Shown one piece after another: positions 8,942 through 17,867 of a stretch of 36,650 nt of DNA. The DNA is from Streptosporangiales bacterium. GTDB lineage: Bacteria > Actinomycetota > Actinomycetes > Streptosporangiales > Streptosporangiaceae. Made by a program: the position numbers and the translations under genes. The DNA is taken from NCBI GenBank assembly GCA_017882645.1, contig JADGPC010000103.1:1-36650 (forward strand). The letters run 5' to 3'. Positions within the stretch are counted from its first letter, which is position 1. Each line of letters opens with the position of its first letter. Under the pieces are notes generated by a model. It saw only the letters and a list, made by a program, of their open reading frames with translations, did no database searches and was not told where the DNA came from.

Positions 8942-9820
8942 ATGGTCGAGTTCCTGAACTTCACCCTCGAAGGGCTCAGCGCCGGCATGATCTACGCGGC
9001 CATCGGGCTCTCGCTCGTGCTGATCTGGCGCGGCACCAGGGTGCTGAACTACGCGCAGGGCGCGATGGCCATGTTCACGTCATACCTGGCGCTGCTCGTC
9101 ATCAACGCGACGGGCAATTACTGGCTCGGCTTCGCGGTGGCGCTGGCCAGCGGCCTGGTCATCGGAGCGGTCGTCGAGCGGGTCGTGATCAGGCAGGTGA
9201 CCGGCAAGCCGCCGCTGAACGCCGTCATCGTCTCGATCGGGCTGCTGATCGGCATCGAGGGGCTGGCCGGCCTGCTGTTCGGCTCCAACAACAGGTCGTT
9301 TCCGCCCGCTTACTCGATCAACGGGCTGAGCATCGGATCCGTGGCGCTGGGGATCACCTGGAACGACGTGTTCACCGCCGTGGCCGTGCTCGCCGCCGCC
9401 GGCGTGTTCGCCGTCGTGTTCAGGTACACCACGGTCGGCCTGCGGCTGCGGGCGACCGCGTTCAGCCCCGCGGTCGCCAGGCTGCTCGGCGTCCGGGTCG
9501 GGCGGATGCTGACGCTGGGCTGGGCGCTGGCCGGGCTGCTCGGCGCGCTGGCGGGGATGCTGGTCACCCCGTCGACGTTCCTCAGCCCGAACAGCATGGA
9601 CGTGATCTTCGTGCTCGGCTTCACCGCCGCGGTGATCGGCGGCCTGGAGAGCCCGGCCGGCGCGGTGGCCGGCGGCCTGATCCTCGGCGTCGTGCTGAGC
9701 TACGCGGGCGGCTATCTGAACAGCCAGGTAGTCAACCTGTTCGGGCTGGCCGCGCTGCTGCTGGTCCTGATGCTGCGGCCGAACGGCCTGTTCTCCTCGG
9801 CGCCGGCCAGGCGGGTGTAG
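8942..9820 (+). CDS. livH: Branched-chain amino-acid-type ABC transporter permease
   Basis: Polytopic membrane protein; LNYAQGAMAMFTSYLAL and GLESPAGAVAGGLILGV motifs of LivH. Confidence 0.88.
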   Translation: MVEFLNFTLEGLSAGMIYAAIGLSLVLIWRGTRVLNYAQGAMAMFTSYLALLVINATGNYWLGFAVALASGLVIGAVVERVVIRQVTGKPPLNAVIVSIGLLIGIEGLAGLLFGSNNRSFPPAYSINGLSIGSVALGITWNDVFTAVAVLAAAGVFAVVFRYTTVGLRLRATAFSPAVARLLGVRVGRMLTLGWALAGLLGALAGMLVTPSTFLSPNSMDVIFVLGFTAAVIGGLESPAGAVAGGLILGVVLSYAGGYLNSQVVNLFGLAALLLVLMLRPNGLFSSAPARRV

Positions 9821-9824
9821 CCAG

Positions 9825-10979
9825 ATGACCACGACACCCCCGGAGCCGGACCAGACCTCCTCGCCCGATCAGCCGTCGCGGGCCGTTCCGCTCGTCACCA
9901 AGCCGTCGCCCCCGGCGGCCGCGCCCCCCGCTGCCGCGCCGCCTCAGTCAGGACGCTTCCGGGTGCCCACGCTGGCCAGGCACCTGGGAGTCGCGGTGCT
10001 GGCCGCGGTCGTGCTGGCGATCGCTACGACCATGATCGGCGACTACCGTGACTACGAGCTGGCCGAGATAGCGGCCTTCGTCGTCGCCGTGGCCGGGCTT
10101 ACCGTGCTGATCGGGCTGAGCGGCCAGATCTCGATCGGGAACGGCGCGTTCATGGCCGTGGGCGGCTACGCGGCCGCCCTGCTCTTCGTGCACCTGCAAT
10201 GGCCGCTGGCGGCGATCCTGCTCGCCGCGACCGCCGCGGCGGCCCTGGCCGGAGCAATCTTCGGCGTGGCGGCGGCCCGGCTGCGCGGACCGTACCTGGC
10301 CGGGGCGACGCTGATGCTCGCGGTCGCGCTGCCCGCGCTGTCCACCCAGTTCCAGAGCGTGCTCGGCGGCGACCAGGGCCTGGGCTTCTACATCAGCGTG
10401 CCCGGCTTCCTGGGGATCAATTTCTCGCTGTCCCGCTGGCAGGCCTGGTTCAACTGCGCGGTCGCGCTGCTGGTCCTGATCCTGCTGGCCAACCTGACCA
10501 GGAGCAGGGTGGGCCGGAACTGGCGGGCCCTGCGGGACGACGAGGTCGCCGCCTCGCTGGCCGGGCTGAATGTCGCCAGGCTCCAGATCGTCGCCTTCAT
10601 TGTCAGCGCGGCCTGCGCCGGAGCGGGCGGCGTACTGCTCGCCGTCTGGATCGGGACGGTCTCGACCAGCCTGTTCGCCCTCGGCGTGTCGATCCAGCTG
10701 CTGACCGCCGCCGTGCTCGGCGGCCTCGGCAGCCTGGTCGGCGCGATCTGGGGCAGCGCGCTGCTCGTCATCGTGCCCACGTTCCTGGCCAACTTCGCCA
10801 CCAGCCACGGCATGACCCAGACGACCAGTTCAAGCGTGCCGATCCTGGCCTACGGCGTGGTCCTGATCGCGGTCATGGTCGGTTTCCCCGGCGGGATCCA
10901 GGGCGCGCTGGTCCGGTTCTTCAATCTGCGCCGGCGCCGGCCGGCCGATTACCACCAGGAGGAGAAAGGATCGACATGA
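9825..10979 (+). CDS. livM: Branched-chain amino-acid-type ABC transporter permease
   Basis: LIGLSGQISIGNGAFMAVGGYAAALL and GGLGSLVGAIWGSALL LivM motifs. Confidence 0.88.
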   Translation: MTTTPPEPDQTSSPDQPSRAVPLVTKPSPPAAAPPAAAPPQSGRFRVPTLARHLGVAVLAAVVLAIATTMIGDYRDYELAEIAAFVVAVAGLTVLIGLSGQISIGNGAFMAVGGYAAALLFVHLQWPLAAILLAATAAAALAGAIFGVAAARLRGPYLAGATLMLAVALPALSTQFQSVLGGDQGLGFYISVPGFLGINFSLSRWQAWFNCAVALLVLILLANLTRSRVGRNWRALRDDEVAASLAGLNVARLQIVAFIVSAACAGAGGVLLAVWIGTVSTSLFALGVSIQLLTAAVLGGLGSLVGAIWGSALLVIVPTFLANFATSHGMTQTTSSSVPILAYGVVLIAVMVGFPGGIQGALVRFFNLRRRRPADYHQEEKGST

Positions 10980-12319
10980 TCAGATCGCACCAGGTGCGGC
11001 TCGGCGCCCTCGCCAGCCTCGCCGCCCTGAGCCTGCTGGCCGCCGCATGCAGCAGCTCGGGAGGCAGTTCGGGCGGCGGCAGCAAGGGCGGCGGCCGCAC
11101 GGCGTCCGACGTCGGCATCACGCCGACGACGATCACGATCGGCAGCCACCAGCCGCTGACCGGGATCGCCGCCCCCGGCTACAGCGAGATCGCGCCGGCC
11201 GCCAACGCGTACTTCAGCTACGTGAACGCGCACGGCGGCATTTTCGGTCGCAAGATCGTCTACAAGTACCTGAACGACCAGTACAACCCGACGATCACGT
11301 CGACCGTCGTGCATCAGCTGATCCTCCAGGACAAGGTGTTCGCGATCTTCAACGGGCTCGGGACCCCCACTCACCTGGCCGTCGCCCAGTTCATCAACAG
11401 CGAGCACGTTGCCGACGTCTTCGTCGCCTCCGGCTGCGAGTGCTGGAACGCCCCGTCGACGCTGCCCGACACCTTCGGCTGGCAGCTCGACTACGTGCGG
11501 GAGGGCAAGATCCTCGGCAAGTACATCGAGCAGCACTTCCAGGGCAAGAAGATCGGCTTCTTCTACCAGAACGACGAGTTCGGCCAGGACGGCGTCAAGG
11601 GGCTCAGCTACGAGATCCCGAAGTCGCAGATCGTGGCCAAGCAGAGCTATGACCCGACGAACATCAAGATCGGCCCCCAGGTCGCCGCGCTCAAGGCGGC
11701 AGGTGCGCAGGTCGTGGTCTCGTTCACGGTCCCGGCCTTCACCGCGCTGCTGAAGCTCAACATGCTCGGCCTGAAGTTCGCGCCGCAGCTCGTGGTCAGC
11801 GACGTCGGGTCCGACGCGATCACCCTGGCCGGCCTGCTCGCCTCGTTCGCCAAGAACAAGACCGCGGGCTTCGGCAACTCGCTGACCCAGGGCATCATCA
11901 CCGACAGCTACCTGCCGTCGCTTGGTCAGGCCTCCAACAGCTGGATCACCCTGTTCCAGGGCATCTACCAGCAGTACCTCGCGAAGACCATCCCGGCCTT
12001 CGACGGCAACGTGCTCTACGGGATGTCGGTCGGCTACACGTTCGTGCAGGCCATGTTCAAGGCCGGCAAGAACCCGACCCGGGCGGACCTGATCGCCGCG
12101 ATCAACAGGGGCCTGTCGCAGGCAGTCGCGGTGGCCCCGTTCGGGTACTCGTCGACTGACCACAATGGGATCACCGGCGCCTACATCGGGACCATCAAGA
12201 ACGGAGCGCTGGTCTCCGACACCGGCGTGTTCGTGACCGACGACTCGGCGACCGGGGCGATCACCGCCGACTCGACCCCGCAGCCGGCCGCTCCGTCGAC
12301 CGGAATCCCATCCCCGTAG
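10976..12319 (+). CDS. livK: Lipoprotein substrate-binding protein of the liv-type transporter
   Basis: ATGA overlap with livM; lipobox LLAAAC; ITIGSHQPLTGIAAPGYSEIAPAANAYFSYVNAHGGIFGRKI periplasmic-binding fold. The track ORF 10199..12319 starts out of the real reading context. Confidence 0.9.
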   Translation: MIRSHQVRLGALASLAALSLLAAACSSSGGSSGGGSKGGGRTASDVGITPTTITIGSHQPLTGIAAPGYSEIAPAANAYFSYVNAHGGIFGRKIVYKYLNDQYNPTITSTVVHQLILQDKVFAIFNGLGTPTHLAVAQFINSEHVADVFVASGCECWNAPSTLPDTFGWQLDYVREGKILGKYIEQHFQGKKIGFFYQNDEFGQDGVKGLSYEIPKSQIVAKQSYDPTNIKIGPQVAALKAAGAQVVVSFTVPAFTALLKLNMLGLKFAPQLVVSDVGSDAITLAGLLASFAKNKTAGFGNSLTQGIITDSYLPSLGQASNSWITLFQGIYQQYLAKTIPAFDGNVLYGMSVGYTFVQAMFKAGKNPTRADLIAAINRGLSQAVAVAPFGYSSTDHNGITGAYIGTIKNGALVSDTGVFVTDDSATGAITADSTPQPAAPSTGIPSP

Positions 12320-12344
12320 CGCCTCGCGGACGCCGGTCCTGACA

Positions 12345-12396
12345 ACAGCGATGGCCCATCACCGTTGATACATCAACGGTGATGGGCCATCGCTGT
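12345..12396. terminator. Near-perfect palindrome: 25-bp arms, 2-nt centre
   Basis: ACAGCGATGGCCCATCACCGTTGAT-AC-ATCAACGGTGATGGGCCATCGCTGT, 25 nt after the livK stop. Confidence 0.85.
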
Positions 12397-12429
12397 GCCT
12401 GGCGAGGCGGCCCCCGTATTGTCGCAGGC

Positions 12430-14091
12430 ATGACGGGCGCGTTCGGTATGACCGTGGCTGACTACGCGGGGACGATTCCCGGGCTGCTCGAACGGGCGGC
12501 CGAGCGGGATCCCGGCGGGATCTGGCTGCGCACCGACGACCTGCAGCTGACCTTCGCCGAGACTGCAGGCCGGGTTGCTGGCGTAGCGGCCGAGCTCGCC
12601 GAAGCCGGGATCGGCCGCGGCGACCTGGTCATGCTCACGGCCAGGACCACGCCCGAGTACCTGCTCAGCTGGCTGGCGCTGACCGCGCTCGGCGCCGTGA
12701 CGGTGCCGGTCAACCCGGCGAGCGCGCCCGCCGAGCTTGGCGGCCTGCTGCGCCAGGTGCGGCCGCGCGCGGTGCTCTCCGACCCCGGCCTGTACCAGGT
12801 GCTCGACGAGGCTGCCGCAGGAGAGCCGCCCCGAGCCGTTTTCAATGTCAGCCGACTGGGCGCGGGCCGGGCTGGCCGGCCGCTCGCTGACGTGCCGCCT
12901 GCTCAGGTCCGCCCCGATGACCTCGCGGTGCTGATCCCGACGTCCGGCACGACCGGCCGGTCGAAACTGGTCATGCAGACCCACCGGGCCTATGCGATGG
13001 CTGCCGAGGGGTTCCCGTACTGGATGGAGCTGACGGCCGGCGACCGGCTGATGACGTCGCTGCCGCTCTTTCACATCAACGCGCCCATCTACTCGGTGCT
13101 CGGGTCGCTGGTGTGCGGCGCCGGGCTGGTGCTCGTGCCGAGGTTCTCCGCGAGCGGGTTCCTCGACACCGCGCGCCGCCACGGGGCGACCGAGTTCAAC
13201 GCGATCGGGGCGATGCTCGAGATCTTGATGCGGCAGCCGGAGCGGCCGGATGACGCCGACAATCCGCTGCGGCTGTGTTATGCCGGGCCGGCCCCGGAAC
13301 GCGACCGGCACGAGCAGATCGAGCGCCGGTTCGGCATCCGGATCGTGGTCGGCTACGCCATGTCCGAGTCGCCGTACGGGCTGATCTGGCCGCACGGGCA
13401 GCGGCCGTTCGGGACGCTCGGCGCCGTACGGCAGCATCCCTACCTGGGAACCATCAACGAGGCGAAGGTCGTGACGCCCGCGGACGGTGACGTCGCGGCG
13501 GACGGCGAGGTCGGGACTGGCAGCGACATCACTGGCCGCCACGTCGCGACGGGCGGCGAGCGGGCCGGAGCGGGGAGCGGGGCCGCGCTCGGGCCGGGGG
13601 AGACGGGCGAGATCCTGCTGCGCAACCCGGTGATCACGCCCGGGTACTGGGGCATGCCCGAGGAGATGGCGGCGGTCATGACCGCGGACGGGTGGCTGCA
13701 CACCGGTGACCTGGCGACCGTCAACGATGACGGAACCTTCACCTTCGTCGGCAGGCGCAAGGAAGTGCTGCGCCGCCGGGGCGAGAACCTGTCGCCGCTC
13801 GAGGTCGAGGAGGTGCTCGACACGCACCCGGCCGTCCTCGAGTCAGCGGTGGTCGGCGTGGCCTCCGAGCTGACCGAGGAGGAGATCAAGGCGTTCGTCG
13901 TCGCGGTCCCTGGCACCGAGATCGATCTGGGTGACCTGCACCGCTACGCCGCTGAGCGGCTGTCGGCCTTCAAGGTGCCCAGGTTCTGGCAGGTGATCGA
14001 CGAGCTGCCGCGGACGCCGACCGCGCGGATCGCCAAGCACCGGCTGCCCGCCGGGCACCTGCCGGGCGAGTATGACACCTCGGCCAGCTAG
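12430..14091 (+). CDS. AMP-forming acyl-CoA synthetase / ligase
   Basis: IPTSGTTGRSKLVMQTH (AMP-binding motif), GYAMSESPYGL, GWLHTGDLATVNDDGTFTFVGRRKEVLRRRGENLSPLEVEEVL. Confidence 0.92.
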   Translation: MTGAFGMTVADYAGTIPGLLERAAERDPGGIWLRTDDLQLTFAETAGRVAGVAAELAEAGIGRGDLVMLTARTTPEYLLSWLALTALGAVTVPVNPASAPAELGGLLRQVRPRAVLSDPGLYQVLDEAAAGEPPRAVFNVSRLGAGRAGRPLADVPPAQVRPDDLAVLIPTSGTTGRSKLVMQTHRAYAMAAEGFPYWMELTAGDRLMTSLPLFHINAPIYSVLGSLVCGAGLVLVPRFSASGFLDTARRHGATEFNAIGAMLEILMRQPERPDDADNPLRLCYAGPAPERDRHEQIERRFGIRIVVGYAMSESPYGLIWPHGQRPFGTLGAVRQHPYLGTINEAKVVTPADGDVAADGEVGTGSDITGRHVATGGERAGAGSGAALGPGETGEILLRNPVITPGYWGMPEEMAAVMTADGWLHTGDLATVNDDGTFTFVGRRKEVLRRRGENLSPLEVEEVLDTHPAVLESAVVGVASELTEEEIKAFVVAVPGTEIDLGDLHRYAAERLSAFKVPRFWQVIDELPRTPTARIAKHRLPAGHLPGEYDTSAS

Positions 14092-14112
14092 GCCGGGGCG
14101 CCCACCCGGCCG

Positions 14113-14170
14113 GACCATGATCACGGACATCTCTTTGCGAGCCCGTCGACAGGTGTCCGTGATCATGGTC
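14113..14170. terminator. Bidirectional hairpin between convergent genes, 17-bp arms
   Basis: GACCATGATCACGGACA ... TGTCCGTGATCATGGTC. Confidence 0.75.
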
Positions 14171-14189
14171 GCGAGCGGGTCGCGAGCCG

Positions 14190-15008
14190 TTAGATCCAGT
14201 GGAACAGGTTCAGGAAGCGGTCGGCGATGGCCTGGTCGCCGCGGACGGTGCCGCCGCGGATCCGGCCGAACGCGGTCAGCACCATGCTGCCGGCGTCGAA
14301 CTCGATCACCGCAGGCAGGTCATCGACGCTGCCTGGCTCGTAGCTCATCCCGTTCTCGCTGATGGAGACCCTGGTCGTGCCCGCGTTGTGGCCGGTGGTG
14401 ACGTTGATGCCGATCGTGAACGGGGTGCGGTCCGCGTCTGGCCTGATGGTGGACTGCCAGATGATGAACATGAACGGGACCAGCAGGTCGGCCGCGTCGG
14501 CGGAGAGCGCGTGCGCCGTGCCCTGCCCCTCGCGGATGTCCCAGGTGTGGACCCCGTAGTCCATGAGCTGGCCGGCGGCATAGATGAAGGCAGGAACCGG
14601 GCCCATGTAGAAATGCGGGACAATCATCGATGACCACTCGTCGGCGCCGAGTGGCTCGAGAATGCCCATCATCTGGTCCTGGTCGGCGCGAACCCGGCTC
14701 ATCATCTCGGCCTGAGAAAGGTTACGGAACGCCTGGGCCGAGTCACCCGCCCGCTCGTGCATGCCGAGCAGGCCGAACGCATTCTCCGGCGTGGCGCCGG
14801 ACCGCGCTACCTCGAAGGCCTTGAAGTACCCCTCCATGGTGTCCACGAGATGGCCAATGACGTCCCTGACCTCCCAGTTCTCGCAGGCGGTCGGGACCTG
14901 CCACGCATCAGGCTGCTCGGCCAGGGAGAACATCTGGTTCGCCTGGTCACGCACGACGCGAAGGATGGTGTCCTTTCCTTCGTAGGTCATGGCGTTCCAC
15001 TCGCTCAT
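14190..15008 (-). CDS. Maleylpyruvate-isomerase-like / mycothiol-dependent DinB-fold protein (TIGR03086-like)
   Basis: MTYEGKDTILRVVRDQANQMFSLAEQPDAWQVPTACENWEVRDVIGHLVDTMEGYF...; RBS before ATG 15008. Confidence 0.7.
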   Translation of the reverse strand: MSEWNAMTYEGKDTILRVVRDQANQMFSLAEQPDAWQVPTACENWEVRDVIGHLVDTMEGYFKAFEVARSGATPENAFGLLGMHERAGDSAQAFRNLSQAEMMSRVRADQDQMMGILEPLGADEWSSMIVPHFYMGPVPAFIYAAGQLMDYGVHTWDIREGQGTAHALSADAADLLVPFMFIIWQSTIRPDADRTPFTIGINVTTGHNAGTTRVSISENGMSYEPGSVDDLPAVIEFDAGSMVLTAFGRIRGGTVRGDQAIADRFLNLFHWI

Positions 15009-15132
15009 AGCGCCCACCTTTGTGTCGATGTAGCAGAAAGCGGTTGGCCGGTCCCGGGAGGAATTGCTCAGGCACGGCCAGAGCGGCCGGGCGGCACGTA
15101 TACCGAACCTCAGCGCAAACGAGTACCGGCTG

Positions 15133-16110
15133 TCAATGGCTTGCGACGGTGATCCTCGCGAGAGCCTCGCCGTAGCGGACAGCGACGAGCTGGGCAATCG
15201 CGGGATGCGCGCCGAGCGGAGGCGCGCACGGCGCGTCAAGGGCGCCGCTCAGCGAGACGAACTCGGCCGGATCGGTCTCCGGCCCGACGACGCACGGCGA
15301 GAGGGTCAGGTGGGTGGCTCCGGTATCGCGGAGGCGCTGCACCGCCGCGTCGATGCTGGCCGGGTCACCCAGCGAGGCCGGCGCAGCGGGAATCGCCAGC
15401 CGCGCGGCCAGCAGCACCGTCGTGACTCCCACGTCGGCCACGGCCAGCGGCCCCCGGTCGGCGACGACGATGATGCCGGTCGCGCCCGCCGCGATGTTGA
15501 GACCCCGGGCCCGGCTGGCCCTGGCCAGGCCCACTTCGTGCAGCCGGTCGTGCAGGGCACCAGCCAGCAGCGGATGCGGGCCGAGGGCGGTCGCGAGCAT
15601 CACTGGCGCCTTCGCCGCGCTGATGGCCGCCGCTATCGCCGCGTCATGCACCGGATGCGGGCCGGCGAGCAGCGGCACGACCACGGCCTGCGGCCCGTGC
15701 TGCGAGCGCCGTCCGGCATCTGCCGCCAGCGCGTCGGCCAGCGTGTCGGTGCTGCCGCTCAGGAATCCGATCCGGATGTCGACGCCAGGACAGGAATCGA
15801 TCGCTGACTCGGCGATCCGGCTGGCGAGTTCGGCGACGGCTTCCCCCCAGCCGGGAACGGCGAGCACCAGTGCGGGCGCGTCGGACGCGACGCTGATCCG
15901 GTGCAGGCTCCGGTGGCGGCCGACCCGGCTGGGCCTGCCGCCTGACGCGCGGCGCGGGAGGATCGGGCTTCCGTTCTGCTCCTCCGGTGCCCATGGAAAG
16001 CGCTTCGGCAGCCCCGGACTGGTTGCGTTGTCGCCGTTAGCGGCGGCCGGCCTGCGCTGCGGTAGCGGAGACAACGGCGCCGACTCCGGGCTCTGATCAG
16101 TCACGCTCAT
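15133..16110 (-). CDS. Sirohydrochlorin chelatase/CbiX-like protein
   Basis: VDIRIGFLSGSTDTLADALA..., QAVVVPLLAGPHPVHDAAI, THLTLSPCVVGPETDPAEFVSLS. Confidence 0.7.
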   Translation of the reverse strand: MSVTDQSPESAPLSPLPQRRPAAANGDNATSPGLPKRFPWAPEEQNGSPILPRRASGGRPSRVGRHRSLHRISVASDAPALVLAVPGWGEAVAELASRIAESAIDSCPGVDIRIGFLSGSTDTLADALAADAGRRSQHGPQAVVVPLLAGPHPVHDAAIAAAISAAKAPVMLATALGPHPLLAGALHDRLHEVGLARASRARGLNIAAGATGIIVVADRGPLAVADVGVTTVLLAARLAIPAAPASLGDPASIDAAVQRLRDTGATHLTLSPCVVGPETDPAEFVSLSGALDAPCAPPLGAHPAIAQLVAVRYGEALARITVASH

Positions 16111-16183
16111 GTATCGTAATGCTCACCGGACGATGCCGGGCGTCGTTCTGTGATGTTCGCACCGAAAAGTGCGTTGTATTCTC

Positions 16184-16210
16184 GAATCTCATGAATCTCA
16201 TGAATCTCAT
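16184..16210. repeat. Three tandem copies of GAATCTCAT
   Basis: Direct reading. Confidence 0.95.
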
Positions 16211-16287
16211 GGTTTGTGAATCTGTGATTTCCGTGATCCCGGACTCCGTAGTTTGCACGTCACAGCTCATCGGGTCTGCCTGCCGCG

Positions 16288-16659
16288 TCAGTCGGTGGCC
16301 AGCATGCTCCTGTACACCGTGATCAGCGCGGCCTTCTGATGGTCGGACAGTCGGCCGTCGGCCTGGATGGCGTGCTCGACGGTCGTGACGCCGGCTGCCG
16401 CGCCGGGCGTCTCTCCGTCGCCGTGATGCAGCAGGCCGGCATGAGTGAGCAGTGTCTCCGCCGAGACGTTGAGCGCCTCGGAGATCAGCTTGATCACGCG
16501 CATCGACGGCTGATGCAGGCCGCGCTCAACCTGGCTCAGGTACGGGTTAGAGAGCCGGGTCTTATCGGCTAGCTGCCGCAAGGACAGGTTGGCGAGCTTG
16601 CGCTGCCTGCGGATGAAGTCGCCGAGCGCCTCCATCTGGGCATCCCATGGTTCGTTCAT
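16288..16659 (-). CDS. XRE-family helix-turn-helix regulator
   Basis: LGDFIRRQRKLANLSLRQLADKTRLSNPYLSQVERGLHQPSMRVIKLISEALNVSAETLLTHAGLL. Confidence 0.9.
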   Translation of the reverse strand: MNEPWDAQMEALGDFIRRQRKLANLSLRQLADKTRLSNPYLSQVERGLHQPSMRVIKLISEALNVSAETLLTHAGLLHHGDGETPGAAAGVTTVEHAIQADGRLSDHQKAALITVYRSMLATD

Positions 16660-16748
16660 GTCGCTCCTTCCTGACGCGGCGTCGCCACGGCCGACGGGGC
16701 GCGGCCGATGGTCGTGCCATCTGCCGCGCCCCGGTCGTCAGCCGAACC

Positions 16749-17774
16749 TTACTTGGCGGCCGGCTTGGCCTTCTTGGGCGCCGAAGCGGTGCGCCGCGAC
16801 GCTGGCCGTGCTGGCCGGGTCTTCTTCGCCAGCGGCACTGCCTTCTCGGTTGGCACTGCCTGGCTGGCCTTGCTGGCCGGCTTGGCGTGGTGAGCGGCGG
16901 TCGCGCTGGCGGCCTTGCCGTTCTCGCTGGCCGGCTTGACCTCGGCCGCGTCAGCGGTGCCATTGTGCGTCACCGCGGCCGGCGAGGTCTTCGAGGTTGA
17001 TGCGGTGGCCTGGCTGAACGCGGCGGCCGCCTGCTGAGCTAGCGGGGTTGCGACCGTGCGCACCTGGTCAACGACCTGGCGCCGGGCCGAGCGGACCTGA
17101 CCGGCGACATCATGAGCGCCGACCATCAGCTGGTCGCTGCTGGGGAACCTGGCCATGAAGTCAGGCGCCTTCTCGCGAAGCTGGGTGATCTGCTTCTCGG
17201 TGGCGTCGCGCACCTCGGTGATCTGCTTCTCGGTCAGCTCACGCCACTCGGTGATGTGCTTCTCCGTCAGACCGACGAAGTGCTCGGCGTTCGGGATCTT
17301 GCCGATCAGGGCCGGCGCCTTCTCGCGCAGCTGGGCGACCTGCTTGTCGGTCAGCTGGGCAAGATGCTCGGCGTTCGGCAGCTTGATCAGGCCTGGCGCC
17401 TTCTCCCTGAGCTTGGTCAGCTGGCTGAGCTGCTTCTCCCTGAGCTTGGTGAGCTGGCTGAGCTGCTTGTCCCAGAGCTGGGTGAGCTGCTTCTCGGTCA
17501 GACCGACGAAGTGCCCGGCGTTCGGGATCTTGCCGATCAGGGCCGGCGCCTTCTCGCGCAGCTGGGCGACCTGCTTGTCGGTCAGCTGGGCAAGATGCTC
17601 GGCGTTCGGCAGCTTGACGGGGTTGATGGTGGGCATGCTGGGGAGCTGCGGCCGGATCATCTGGGCGGTGGCCGTCACGTTCTTAACTGTGTTAGTCACC
17701 CTCCGGTGTCCCTTGCGGGCAGCGGCGAGAACCTGGTCCTGCAGTTCCTGCCCCACGGCGCGGGTGTCGATCAT
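16749..17774 (-). CDS. Heparin-binding hemagglutinin (HBHA)-like coiled-coil protein with Lys/Ala/Pro-rich C-terminus and internal duplication
   Basis: AGGAGGATCACAATG start; long heptad-like LREK/LTEKQ repeats; C-terminal ...KKTRPARPASRRTASAPKKAKPAAK; adjacent XRE gene (in M. tuberculosis, Rv0474 is an HTH regulator beside hbhA). Confidence 0.65.
   Translation of the reverse strand: MIDTRAVGQELQDQVLAAARKGHRRVTNTVKNVTATAQMIRPQLPSMPTINPVKLPNAEHLAQLTDKQVAQLREKAPALIGKIPNAGHFVGLTEKQLTQLWDKQLSQLTKLREKQLSQLTKLREKAPGLIKLPNAEHLAQLTDKQVAQLREKAPALIGKIPNAEHFVGLTEKHITEWRELTEKQITEVRDATEKQITQLREKAPDFMARFPSSDQLMVGAHDVAGQVRSARRQVVDQVRTVATPLAQQAAAAFSQATASTSKTSPAAVTHNGTADAAEVKPASENGKAASATAAHHAKPASKASQAVPTEKAVPLAKKTRPARPASRRTASAPKKAKPAAK
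17257..17617. repeat. Two 130-bp direct repeats (17257-17386 and 17488-17617), 231-bp offset
   Basis: By eye only 2 mismatches over 130 bp; encodes K-LPNAEHLAQLTDKQVAQLREKAPALIGKIPNA(E/G)HFVGLTEK twice. Confidence 0.92.
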
Positions 17775-17802
17775 TGTGATCCTCCTCCTATGTTCTAAGC
17801 AA

Positions 17803-17831
17803 AGTATAGTTTGCAACGGGAGATATGTCAA
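17803..17831 (-). promoter_or_regulatory. Consensus housekeeping promoter upstream of the HBHA-like gene
   Basis: Minus strand: TTGACA - 17 nt - TATACT. Confidence 0.75.
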
Positions 17832-17867
17832 GCGGGACGGAGGAGGGCGGCGCAGTCGGCCAGGGCG

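Noticed and set aside
10199-10975. N-terminal part of track ORF 10199..12319
   Set aside because: Out-of-frame reading of livM; the real livK starts at 10976 with an ATGA overlap.
12373-13827. 484-aa minus-strand ORF
   Set aside because: Antisense to the acyl-CoA ligase.
16184-16210. GAATCTCAT x3 as a functional repeat
   Set aside because: Short simple tandem repeat, probably slippage; listed as a repeat only.
17257-17617. CRISPR-like repeat array
   Set aside because: Only two long copies, in frame within a coiled-coil gene; no spacers or cas genes.
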